Positions 1 through 8,393 of a DNA stretch of 42,325 bases are shown piece after piece (the stretch's first letter is position 1; every line of letters begins with the position of its first letter). This DNA comes from an uncultured Prevotellaceae bacterium. GTDB lineage: Bacteria; Bacteroidota; Bacteroidia; Bacteroidales; Bacteroidaceae. The translations under genes were made by a program, and so were the position numbers. The notes beneath the pieces were generated by a model, which saw only the letters and a list, made by a program, of their open reading frames with translations, searched no databases and was not told the origin of the DNA. The stretch covers positions 1-42,325 of the forward strand of contig CAMVFC010000011.1 in the NCBI GenBank assembly GCA_947166655.1, read 5' to 3'.

Positions 1-1745
<1,745 letters not shown>

Positions 1746-1866
1746 GACCCCCTCCTCACTCCCCCTACAGGGGGAGGGTGGTCACCTTAAATAATTATTA
1801 ACTAAAGTAGAATATGACCCCCAAAAACATTCTACTCCCTCCCTTTCGGGAGGGCGGGGGGAGAGT
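1746..1866. repeat. Two GC-rich imperfect palindromes between sdhA and sdhB
   Basis: The intergenic gap holds two G/C-rich inverted repeats. The first (about 1746-1782) has an inner stem TCCCCCT/AGGGGGA and outer GACC/GGTC arms. The second (about 1830-1866) has CCCTCCC/GGGAGGG with a short TTTC loop and outer ACTC/GAGT arms. Both would form stable RNA hairpins inside the operon transcript. They resemble other G/C-rich palindromes here (8336-8378, 35847-35932) and may be members of a dispersed REP-like family. Neither has a T-tract, so they are more likely mRNA-stability or processing elements than terminators. That role is inference. Confidence 0.55.
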
Positions 1867-1869
1867 CCT

Positions 1870-2628
1870 ATGGCTAAAAATATCAGTGTAAAAATAAAAT
1901 TCTGGAAACAGAACGGCCCAAAGGAGAAGGGCCACTTCGACACGCACGAGTTGAAGAATATACCTGACGACACCTCCTTCCTCGAGGCTCTCGACATCAT
2001 GAACGAGGAGCTCATCGAGGCTGGCAAGGAGCCTTTCGTCTTCGACCACGACTGCCGCGAGGGCATCTGCGGCATGTGCTCGCTCTACATCAACGGTACG
2101 CCCCACGGCAAGACCGAGCGCGGTGCCACCACCTGCCAGCTCTATATGCGTCGCTTCCACGACGGTGAGACCATCACCGTGGAGCCCTGGCGCTCGGCTG
2201 GTTTCCCCGTCATCAAGGACTGCATGGTCGATCGCTCCGCCTTTGACAAGATCATTCAGGCTGGCGGCTACACCACCATCCGCACCGGTCAGGCACAGGA
2301 TGCCAACGCCATCCTCATTCCCAAGCAGGATGCCGACGAGGCTATGGACTGCGCCAGCTGCATCGGCTGCGGTGCCTGCGTAGCAGCTTGTAAGAACGGT
2401 TCTGCCATGCTCTTCGTCAGTTCCAAGGTCTCCCAGCTCGCCTTGCTGCCTCAGGGCCGTCCAGAGGCTGCTAAGCGTGCCAAGGCTATGGTGGCCAAGA
2501 TGGACGAACTCGGCTTCGGTAACTGCACCAACACCCGCGCTTGCGAGGCAGTGTGCCCGAAGAACGAGACCATCGCCAACATCGCCCGCCTGAACCGCGA
2601 GTTCATCAAGGCTAAGCTGGCTGACTAA
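1870..2628 (+). CDS. sdhB: Succinate dehydrogenase/fumarate reductase iron-sulfur subunit
   Basis: This electron-transfer subunit passes electrons between the membrane quinone/cytochrome b subunit and the SdhA flavin. It has 252 residues, normal for the family. An N-terminal plant-ferredoxin-like domain carries the [2Fe-2S] cysteines C62, C67, C70 and C89 (CREGICGMC). The C-terminal alpha-helical ferredoxin domain has [14 protein letters not shown] (C161, C164, C167, C174) and a second cluster [12 protein letters not shown] (C219, C225, C229) for the [4Fe-4S] and [3Fe-4S] centres. The ATG at 1870 comes straight after the G-rich arm of the upstream palindrome. A strong terminator follows 20 bp after the stop, so sdhB ends the operon. 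Confidence 0.97.
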   Translation: MAKNISVKIKFWKQNGPKEKGHFDTHELKNIPDDTSFLEALDIMNEELIEAGKEPFVFDHDCREGICGMCSLYINGTPHGKTERGATTCQLYMRRFHDGETITVEPWRSAGFPVIKDCMVDRSAFDKIIQAGGYTTIRTGQAQDANAILIPKQDADEAMDCASCIGCGACVAACKNGSAMLFVSSKVSQLALLPQGRPEAAKRAKAMVAKMDELGFGNCTNTRACEAVCPKNETIANIARLNREFIKAKLAD

Positions 2629-2648
2629 AGCCGCTTCACCTGTTCATA

Positions 2649-2698
2649 AGGTTGTGAGGACTTGAGGCCTTGAGGCCTCTGCCTCACAACCTTTTTTT
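2649..2698 (+). terminator. Rho-independent terminator after sdhB
   Basis: An 11-bp perfect stem (AGGTTGTGAGG at 2649-2659, CCTCACAACCT at 2682-2692) is followed by a run of T. The 22-base loop is itself repetitive (GAGGCC twice). The position just after the sdhB stop fits termination of the operon. Confidence 0.9.
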
Positions 2699-2700
2699 CT

Positions 2701-3058
2701 GATTTATTTTAAAGTACAGACCTATTCCCTTTTTGCCTATGAAGTAAGGACAAAAACAAATTCCGACCACGTAGTGGCTCAGAGCTGTCTCGGTCACAGC
2801 AACATTACACACTTTAAATCATTCAATTATTAACTCACGGAATGATTTTTCTAACTTGATATAGAGCTTTCGCTCTTGTTCTTAGAACTCGAATACCGCC
2901 AACATTCAATGTCACGTACAAGCAGAATGAAAGCTCGCGTCGTAAGCGTGAACATATTTTGTTTCTGCAGATGAGGCAGAGCGGATGAATCGTCCGCGAC
3001 GTGAGGCGCGGAGCGTTCGTGCACGCAGCCATGCCCGGTTGTCCGGCAGGCCCCTCAT
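2701..3058. other. Non-coding stretch with a short palindrome; no supported gene
   Basis: This is AT-rich to about 2860 and GC-rich after. A small palindrome lies near 2996-3016 (TCCGCG ... CGCGGA). A 91-codon minus-strand frame (2835-3110) spans this stretch, but its start codon and first residues lie inside the inverted-repeat element that begins at 3059. It shows no domain, so I do not call it a gene. The segment may itself be repetitive in related genomes. Confidence 0.5.
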
Positions 3059-3279
3059 AACCCCAATCGACTATTAGACCAATATATAGGCTATCGGCAT
3101 TGTTTTTCATTATTTATTGCAGTGATAATCCCCTCTGTCTTGGCCTCTTTCCGCTTTTTCATTCCCGCCGGGGGAGTACAGGGGGCTTCACTTTGCCCGC
3201 CTTGCTTCTTCGCTCAAAGCGAAAATTCTGCTCGCAACCGAGGCTGCTCTCACTGCAATTCTAATGAACCGATTAGGGT
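3059..3279 (+). repeat. MITE-like element with terminal inverted repeats, copy A
   Basis: This 221-bp element starts with AACCCCAATCGACTATTAGA and ends with the near-complement TCTAATGAACCGATTAGGGT. A second copy in the opposite orientation lies at 35958-36179 (222 bp) and is similar along its whole length. Shared interior features are the segment GACCAATATAT next to the left end, a TTATTTATTGC box, a GCCGGGGGAGT box, and the small hairpin TTCGCTCAAAGCGAA. There is no transposase, so it would be non-autonomous if mobile. No clear target-site duplication is visible. Confidence 0.8.
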
Positions 3280-3317
3280 GAATCGTAAGAAGCTCTTCGC
3301 ATGAAGGCTGGTTCCTG

Positions 3318-3517
3318 CAGCCGATTTAGCTGAAAGAGTCATCTGAATGACGTCTTTCACCAGGGTGTTTTGTTTGACGATACACGAATCGTTAATTAAC
3401 GATTCGCGAATGTTCAATTAACGATTCGCGAATGTTCAATTAACGATTCGCGAATCGTCAAACTTCTTGGCTAAGCAAATGGGGTGTCTGGGAAGGGCGA
3501 TGCGCACCGCTTTTCTG
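3318..3517 (+). repeat. Dispersed palindrome-array element, copy A (four palindromes)
   Basis: This 200-bp element is shared with 22866-23043, where it lies inverted. Conserved parts are a left block (CCGATTTAGCTGAAAGAG), a 34-bp linker ending GTTTTG, the palindrome array, and a right block (TAAGCAA, then GGGAAGGGCG, then TTTTCTG). The array is TTTG (3373-3376), four 16-bp palindromes at 3377, 3399, 3421 and 3443 separated by 6-bp spacers (TAATTA or CAATTA), then CAAA (3459-3462). The first and last palindromes are ACGATACACGAATCGT and ACGATTCGCGAATCGT. The inner two share a decayed right arm. The other copy has three palindromes. Confidence 0.88.
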
Positions 3518-3591
3518 GGTGACTGTGTCTTCAAAACGGGCGTTCAGCCGCTTTTTTCCCGTTATTTTATGCTTCTATTGAAATAAAACTG

Positions 3592-3599
3592 TATCTTTG
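3592..3599 (+). promoter_or_regulatory. Bacteroidetes -7 promoter element (TATCTTTG)
   Basis: This matches TAnnTTTG about 100 bp upstream of the gene at 3697. No good -33 TTTG is seen at the usual 19-21 bp. If it is used, the transcript begins near 3606 and carries the palindromic 22-bp repeats in its 5' leader. Confidence 0.6.
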
Positions 3600-3610
3600 T
3601 GCCGTTGGAA

Positions 3611-3676
3611 CAGCGTGAACAGCGCTATAGAGCAGCGTGAACAACGCTATAGGGCAGCGTGAATAACGCTATACAA
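3611..3676 (+). repeat. Three 22-bp repeats in a predicted 5' leader
   Basis: Three units start at 3612, 3634 and 3656, spaced exactly 22 bp. Each contains AGCGT-N5-ACGCT or a one-base variant: AGCGTGAACAGCGCT, AGCGTGAACAACGCT, AGCGTGAATAACGCT. Each could form a small hairpin. The array lies between the predicted promoter at 3592 and the ATG at 3697, so it would be transcribed as untranslated leader. Confidence 0.8.
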
Positions 3677-3696
3677 GTGAACAAAATCGTTATCTT

Positions 3697-4791
3697 ATGA
3701 AACCGAGAATCCTTTTATCAGTACTTTTATTGGCGCTTGTCAGCACGAATCGTGTGCAGGCATTGTGTGCGCCGTCTGTGGCGCCTGTTGCAGGGGCGCA
3801 GGGCGGCGATTCTATCGTCTTCCAGGGCCGTGTGGTGAACGGTCAGGGCATTCCCTTGAAGGATGCCATGGTCGTGGCTCAGAAGGCCGGTGTAGGCGTC
3901 CGTACGGGCTTGGATGGTCTCTTCACGCTGACGCTGGCTAAGGCCGACAGCGTGGTGGTGGAGAAAGAAGACCTGCAGCCGTTCCGTTGGTTTGTTGATT
4001 ATAATTACAGGGGCATCGTCGTTCTCACTGCCGAGCAGAGCTCGTGGATGTCGAATGGAGAGTACGTGAAGCAGATGGCACCTGCCGCCCAGAAGTACCT
4101 TGAAGCGGGCCAGAAGTTCCTGTCGGGCAAGGAACCCGACGAGAAGAAGGCTTTCGCCTGTTTCTGGCGTGCTGCCGGCATGGAGTATCCCCTTGGGTAC
4201 TATCATCTCGGAATGCTGTTAGAAGAGGGCAAGGGTGTGGCGCAGAACGTACAGGCAGCTGTGGGCTACTACGAGAAGGCCGTGGGCGTCGCCGAAGCTT
4301 ATACCCGCCTGGGTAAGCTCTATTCTGAAGGAAGTCTGGTGGAGCAGGATTACAAGAAGGCAGCCCGCTACTATTCTCAGGCTGTGGATGCTGGCGACAC
4401 GAAGGAGGCTAAGGCCGCGTTGAAGCAGCTTTTGGCCGACAAACTTGTCTCTGAGGACGATTTGGAAGATAATAAAATCTATGAGCTCGTAGAGGTGAAT
4501 GCCAGCTTCCCCGGCGGCCAACAAGCGTGTATGAGATGGTTGGCGCAGCATGTCAAATACCCGGTGAAGGCCATGCAACAGGGCATTCAGGGTCGTGTCA
4601 TGGTGAGCTTCGTGGTGGACAAGGACGGCTCTATTACTGATGTCAAAGCGCTGAGGTCTCCTGATCCTTCTCTGTCCAAGGAGGCAGAACGCGTTATCCG
4701 TATGATGCCTCTATGGAGTCCTGCCAGACAAGGCAATAAGACGGTCCGTTCGCGCTTTTCTATCCCTATCAAGTTCGGACTTTCAAAGTAA
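3697..4791 (+). CDS. Secreted or periplasmic Sel1-repeat protein with TonB C-terminal domain
   Basis: The protein has 364 residues with a signal peptide at 1-22 (hydrophobic ILLSVLLLALVS). Residues 42-115 resemble the carboxypeptidase-regulatory-like beta-sandwich (GRVVNGQGIPLKDAMV) common at the start of Bacteroidetes envelope proteins. Residues about 150-242 are Sel1/TPR-like helical repeats (LGMLLEEGKGVAQN, YYEKAV, LGKLYSEG). Residues about 272-362 are a TonB C-terminal domain (FPGG, KYPVKAMQQGIQGRVMVSF). Classical TonB has an N-terminal transmembrane anchor and a Pro-rich linker, both absent here, so this is probably a periplasmic protein using a TonB_C fold for interaction rather than an energy transducer. 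The exact role is unknown. It is alone on the plus strand and convergent with the DUF5686 gene. Confidence 0.8.
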   Translation: MKPRILLSVLLLALVSTNRVQALCAPSVAPVAGAQGGDSIVFQGRVVNGQGIPLKDAMVVAQKAGVGVRTGLDGLFTLTLAKADSVVVEKEDLQPFRWFVDYNYRGIVVLTAEQSSWMSNGEYVKQMAPAAQKYLEAGQKFLSGKEPDEKKAFACFWRAAGMEYPLGYYHLGMLLEEGKGVAQNVQAAVGYYEKAVGVAEAYTRLGKLYSEGSLVEQDYKKAARYYSQAVDAGDTKEAKAALKQLLADKLVSEDDLEDNKIYELVEVNASFPGGQQACMRWLAQHVKYPVKAMQQGIQGRVMVSFVVDKDGSITDVKALRSPDPSLSKEAERVIRMMPLWSPARQGNKTVRSRFSIPIKFGLSK

Positions 4792-4848
4792 TTTGTAAAC
4801 GTGAAGACGGGCGGACGTGCTGTCGGGGGGGTCTATTGACATCGCTAA

Positions 4849-4908
4849 CCACGTTAGGACGTATGTCGACTTACGTTAGGACGTAAGTGGGAAAACGTAC
4901 AGACGTGT
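4849..4908. repeat. Three 22-bp palindromic repeats between convergent genes
   Basis: ACGT-N4-ACGT motifs start at 4851, 4873 and 4895, exactly 22 bp apart (ACGTTAGGACGT twice, then ACGTACAGACGT). The middle unit extends to a 16-bp palindrome TTACGTTAGGACGTAA. Taken as 16-bp cores, the spacers are 6 bp (GTCGAC, GTGGGA), the same geometry as the other arrays in the window. Confidence 0.75.
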
Positions 4909-4941
4909 CGAGACGATGTAGTGTGCCTATTCAGAAACGCG

Positions 4942-4965
4942 GGGGCGGTGCGGAATCATCGCCCC
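4942..4965 (-). terminator. Possible terminator of the DUF5686 gene
   Basis: On the minus strand there is a GGGGCGATG/CACCGCCCC stem with a 6-base loop, 32 bp past the stop. It is followed only by a weak T-rich stretch (CGCGTTTCTG), so termination is uncertain. Confidence 0.35.
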
Positions 4966-4996
4966 TGCCGTGTTTGCCGCAGCTCCAGAGGGCGTG

Positions 4997-6937
4997 TCAC
5001 CATCCTTCGAAGAGTTCCAGTCCGAAGGAGAGGCCGAAGTCCTCGAATCCGTGGCGTGAGAAGGCCGCGAAGACACCTGCCGAGAAGACGTGGTTGCGCA
5101 GGGTGTAGCCGATTTCTGTGTAGGGTGCGAGGTGGCGCACCGCCAGAGAGTTGAAGTAGATGCGTTCGCGCTCCACGAATCTCCCTACGAGCGGCAGGTG
5201 TGTGAGCAGCAGAAGTGGCGATTCGTAGATGCCTCCGAGGCGGAAATAATAGTCGGAGGCGTTGAACCAGTGAGAGTCCAGCAGCTTGAAGTCCACGGCG
5301 TCGTCCTTCCATCCGCCCGAGAGGCTGTTGCGCGTGAAATGGTCGTAGTCGATGAAGTACATGCCATGCTTTCGCGAGGCGTAGAGGCCGCTCCCGACTC
5401 GCAGGGTGAGGCGTCGTGTGCAGGGCAGGGCGAGGGTGTAGGAAGCGTCGGCCTCGAATCGATTGTACTCGATGTCTGAGCTGAAGACGTTCTTCATGCC
5501 GTACTCGTAGTCGGCCTGCAAGACGAGTCCTTTCGTGCCGGGAGGGCGGAAGGTGAGCCCTACGACGGGAGCGAAAGTGTGGTAGACGGCCGGTTCGCCG
5601 AAGTCGTGGAACGACTCTTTCGTGACGGCCGAGCGTCGATGGTATACGGCTCCTGCGGTGATGGCGAGCCGCGGGCTGAAGGCGTAGTGGAGAGTGAGAC
5701 GCAGCGCCAGGTCGCGGAAATAGTCGAGCTGCATGGTGTCGAAGCGCACGGTGTCGTTCTGTGGCAGCGCCTTGAGCTGGTCGAGCAGTGTGGAGTTGGT
5801 GATGTGGTTTCCGTTGGCCACAGAGGCCTGCACGTAGGCTTCGTGTTTGCGGTTGAAGGTGTAGCGTACGGGCGCCTGGAAGTAGAGCCTTCGCTGACGG
5901 AAGGAATAGCCCCCTTTGAGGGCTACGTAGAACTCGCGGTAGTGGCTGGTGCGGTATCGGAATTCGGTGTTCAGCTTGTAGACGACGCCGTTGGAGCTGC
6001 TGAAGCTCATGTACAGCGGATTGAAGAGCGGGCCGATGGTGAACTGGTGTCGTTCGGGATTGCCGAAGTCGAGGCGTATGCGGCTGAGCAGATTGTCGTC
6101 GATGGCATCCCACACGGCATCGAATGTCGAATGTCGATTGATGATGGGCGCCTGATGACTGGAATCTCCCTGTAACCCTTCGGTGGAGGAGGGCGTTTGG
6201 CTTTCAGGGATTACGCTGTCCCGGGGGATGGATCTCACCCTGACGCGGTTGCCAAGGAAGCGGATGCGGCTGTCGACATCGCAGCGGTCGGGCGCGAGAG
6301 ACGACCTGCCTTCCTGGCCCATCGTCAGCCTGAGTTCGAAGCGCATCAAGCCGTACTCGCCCCGGAAGGCGGTGCTGAGCACCTGTCCCGTGGCGGCGCA
6401 CAGCGTGGCGTGTCCTGCCACGGTCTGCGTGTTTCGTATCTTAGGGGTGAAGAACAGCTCTACGCGTCCGCTGTCGGCCGGTGCGATGTGGTAGCGGTAG
6501 TAGTGTCGGTTGCCTCGATGAAAAGGTGACAGCAGCCGGTCTTCCACCAGCGTGGCGGCGTAAATGTTTGGCGTAAGAAAGGGGCGCACAGGGCTCAGAG
6601 GCCTTCCGATGAAGTGCCTTTGCCGGCGGTAGGCCAGACGTGTCATGTGGGGCATGACATACATGAGGACGTTGCGGCGTTGCACCTCGATGTCGTAGCG
6701 CTCCGAAGAGGCCGCCTCGGCTTTGTCTTCAGAAGACTTCGGTTGCCCGTCATCGCCGTCGGTGCTGCTGATGTTGAGGATGCTGTCGGGGTAGTTCCAG
6801 ACTCGCCGTAGCAAGGTTTTCCTGTCGGGCATGGCGCTGTTCCCGTCTTCCGCCTTGGCGTACTGCGAGGCGGTCTGTGCGCAGACGTTCGTCATCAGGA
6901 CAAGCCACGCTACGAGAGCTACGAGCCATCTGAACAT
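4997..6937 (-). CDS. DUF5686-family outer-membrane protein
   Basis: The protein has 646 residues with a signal peptide ending at VCA-Q (residues 1-20). The second half is rich in alternating aromatic/polar strands typical of an outer-membrane beta-barrel. The C-terminus carries DUF5686 signatures: YFIDYDHF, LSGGWKDD, WFNASDYY, ESPLLLLTHLPLVGRFVERERIYF, and a final FEDFGLSFGLELF strand ending near the C-terminal aromatic (W646). Family members are often about 800 residues and begin with a carboxypeptidase-regulatory-like domain. That domain is not visible here, so this is a shorter variant. The ATG at 6937 directly abuts an 8-bp tandem repeat (6941-7004). It follows the U32 gene by 115 bp on the same strand. 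Substrate and function are unknown. Confidence 0.8.
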   Translation of the reverse strand: MFRWLVALVAWLVLMTNVCAQTASQYAKAEDGNSAMPDRKTLLRRVWNYPDSILNISSTDGDDGQPKSSEDKAEAASSERYDIEVQRRNVLMYVMPHMTRLAYRRQRHFIGRPLSPVRPFLTPNIYAATLVEDRLLSPFHRGNRHYYRYHIAPADSGRVELFFTPKIRNTQTVAGHATLCAATGQVLSTAFRGEYGLMRFELRLTMGQEGRSSLAPDRCDVDSRIRFLGNRVRVRSIPRDSVIPESQTPSSTEGLQGDSSHQAPIINRHSTFDAVWDAIDDNLLSRIRLDFGNPERHQFTIGPLFNPLYMSFSSSNGVVYKLNTEFRYRTSHYREFYVALKGGYSFRQRRLYFQAPVRYTFNRKHEAYVQASVANGNHITNSTLLDQLKALPQNDTVRFDTMQLDYFRDLALRLTLHYAFSPRLAITAGAVYHRRSAVTKESFHDFGEPAVYHTFAPVVGLTFRPPGTKGLVLQADYEYGMKNVFSSDIEYNRFEADASYTLALPCTRRLTLRVGSGLYASRKHGMYFIDYDHFTRNSLSGGWKDDAVDFKLLDSHWFNASDYYFRLGGIYESPLLLLTHLPLVGRFVERERIYFNSLAVRHLAPYTEIGYTLRNHVFSAGVFAAFSRHGFEDFGLSFGLELFEGW

Positions 6938-6940
6938 ATT

Positions 6941-7004
6941 ACCGTATTATCGTGTTAACGTATCAACGAATTACCGTATTAATATATTAACGTATGAATG
7001 TAAG
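6941..7004 (-). repeat. Eight tandem 8-bp repeats directly upstream of the DUF5686 start
   Basis: Eight consecutive octamers fit the consensus AACGTATT: accgtatt, atcgtgtt, aacgtatc, aacgaatt, accgtatt, aatatatt, aacgtatg, aatgtaag. The array ends 3 bp from the ATG at 6937, so it occupies the whole ribosome-contact region. A change in unit number would alter leader length and possibly expression. Confidence 0.75.
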
Positions 7005-7052
7005 TGGATCTTATTCTCCACTTTTCGCTCTTTCGTTCTTCACTTTAATAGA

Positions 7053-8297
7053 TTAACATACGGTGTCGATACGGAAGAGTTTGTCGCTGGGCCGCACCTT
7101 GGCCTCCACCTTGAAGGAGACGTTCGTGCCTTGCCGTGCCAGGGGAACGGCGGCGTTCGTGTCGTCGTGCATCTCTTCGATGACGCCGTAGAGCGCGCCT
7201 GTGGTAGGTCCGGTGACGAGGAACTTGTCGCCCACCTTCAGCTCGGCGGCTTCGATTCGGAACTCGCCGAGCCCCAGTCGGGAATAATACTTCGTTCCGC
7301 GCCCCACATAGACCTTGCGCTCGGTGGCCTGCGAGCCGTAGCTGTCCGCCCATTCGCCCAGACGCTGTCCCTGATAGTAGCCGTCCCAGAAGCCACGGTT
7401 GAAGACAGTGGACAGTCGCTCGTCCCACGCGTCTTTCCTTTCCTCGGTGAACGTTCCGTCGAGGATGGCCTCCAAGGCCTCAGAATAGCACTCTACGACC
7501 TTCTTTACGTATTCAGGTCCGCGTGCCCGTCCCTCTATTTTAAACACGCGTACGCCCGCGTTAACGAGCTTGTCGAGGAAGCGAATGGTCTTGAGGTCCT
7601 TGGGCGACATGATATACGGCCCGTCCACCTCAAGCTCGGTGTCAGTCTCGCGGTCGCGCACGATGTAGCCGCGTCGGCACAACTGCATACACTCGCCACG
7701 GTTGGCCGACCGCCCTGTGTTCTGCAGGCTGAGGTAGCATTTGCCGGAGACGGCCATGCAGAGGGCTCCGTGACAGAACATTTCTATGCGTACGGGCTGG
7801 CCGGCAGGGCCGCAGATGTGGTCGTGGACGATGGCTTGGTGAATCTCCTCCACCTGTTCGATTCTCAGTTCGCGTGCCAGCACGACCACGTCGGCGAACT
7901 GAGCGTAGAAGCGCAGCGCCTCGGCGTTGGAGATATTGAGCTGTGTGCTCAGGTGTACCTCCAGTCCGATGCTTCGCGCGTAGGTCATCACGGCGATGTC
8001 TGATGCGATGACGGCACTGATGCCAGCCTCGCGGGCGGCATCCAGAATCTCGCGCATCAGGGGCAGGTCCTTGCCGTAGATAATGGTGTTGACGGTCAGA
8101 TAGCTCTTCACGCCCTGCTCGCGGCACGTGGCTGCAATCTCCTTCAGGTCGTCGATGGTGAAGGTCGACGCCGAGTGGGCTCGCATGTTCAGCCGTCCGA
8201 TACCGAAATAGATGCTGTCTGCGCCTGCTTGCAGGGCTGCCGCCAGGCTTTCCCGCGACCCTACAGGCGCCATGATCTCAAAGTCTTTTCGAGACAT
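7053..8297 (-). CDS. U32-family protein (YegQ/TrhP-like), probable tRNA hydroxylation factor
   Basis: The protein has 414 residues. Named peptidase U32, but the closest characterised relatives (YegQ/TrhP) act with a prephenate-derived cofactor in 5-hydroxyuridine formation at tRNA position 34; others (UbiU/V) are Fe-S hydroxylases. Residues 1-160 form the TIM-barrel half (EIMAPVGSRESLAAALQAGAD, VHLSTQLNISN). The family signature EMFCHGALCMAVSGKCYLS (from residue 172) and NRGECMQLCRR follow, giving cysteines C175, C180, C187, C203 and C207 that suit an Fe-S cluster. The C-terminal part after VFKIEGRARGPEYV completes the YegQ-like fold. It lies 96 bp after the CoA-transferase on the same strand and may be co-transcribed. 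The tRNA role is inferred from family. Confidence 0.85.
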   Translation of the reverse strand: MSRKDFEIMAPVGSRESLAAALQAGADSIYFGIGRLNMRAHSASTFTIDDLKEIAATCREQGVKSYLTVNTIIYGKDLPLMREILDAAREAGISAVIASDIAVMTYARSIGLEVHLSTQLNISNAEALRFYAQFADVVVLARELRIEQVEEIHQAIVHDHICGPAGQPVRIEMFCHGALCMAVSGKCYLSLQNTGRSANRGECMQLCRRGYIVRDRETDTELEVDGPYIMSPKDLKTIRFLDKLVNAGVRVFKIEGRARGPEYVKKVVECYSEALEAILDGTFTEERKDAWDERLSTVFNRGFWDGYYQGQRLGEWADSYGSQATERKVYVGRGTKYYSRLGLGEFRIEAAELKVGDKFLVTGPTTGALYGVIEEMHDDTNAAVPLARQGTNVSFKVEAKVRPSDKLFRIDTVC

Positions 8298-8335
8298 ATT
8301 GATGAAGAGTGAAGAGTGAGAAGGTCCCTCTCTGG

Positions 8336-8378
8336 CGGACCCACTCCCGCCTCTCTCGCGTGAGGGGCAGGGGTGGGT
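8336..8378. repeat. GC-rich imperfect palindrome between CoA-transferase and U32 genes
   Basis: ACCCACTCCCGCC pairs with GGCAGGGGTGGGT with a few wobble or mismatched positions. No T-tract follows on the minus strand. It resembles the palindromes between sdhA and sdhB and may belong to the same dispersed class. Confidence 0.45.
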
Positions 8379-8393
8379 CTGCTGGGGAAGTTT

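Noticed and set aside
2835..3110. 91-codon minus-strand frame as a gene
   Set aside because: Its start and first ~17 codons lie in the inverted-repeat element, and no domain or promoter is visible. It is probably a chance frame across repeats.
4956..6113. 385-codon minus-strand frame inside the DUF5686 gene
   Set aside because: A shadow frame rich in R/H/P typical of frame-shifted GC-rich coding DNA; the overlapping DUF5686 product has a signal peptide and barrel signatures.
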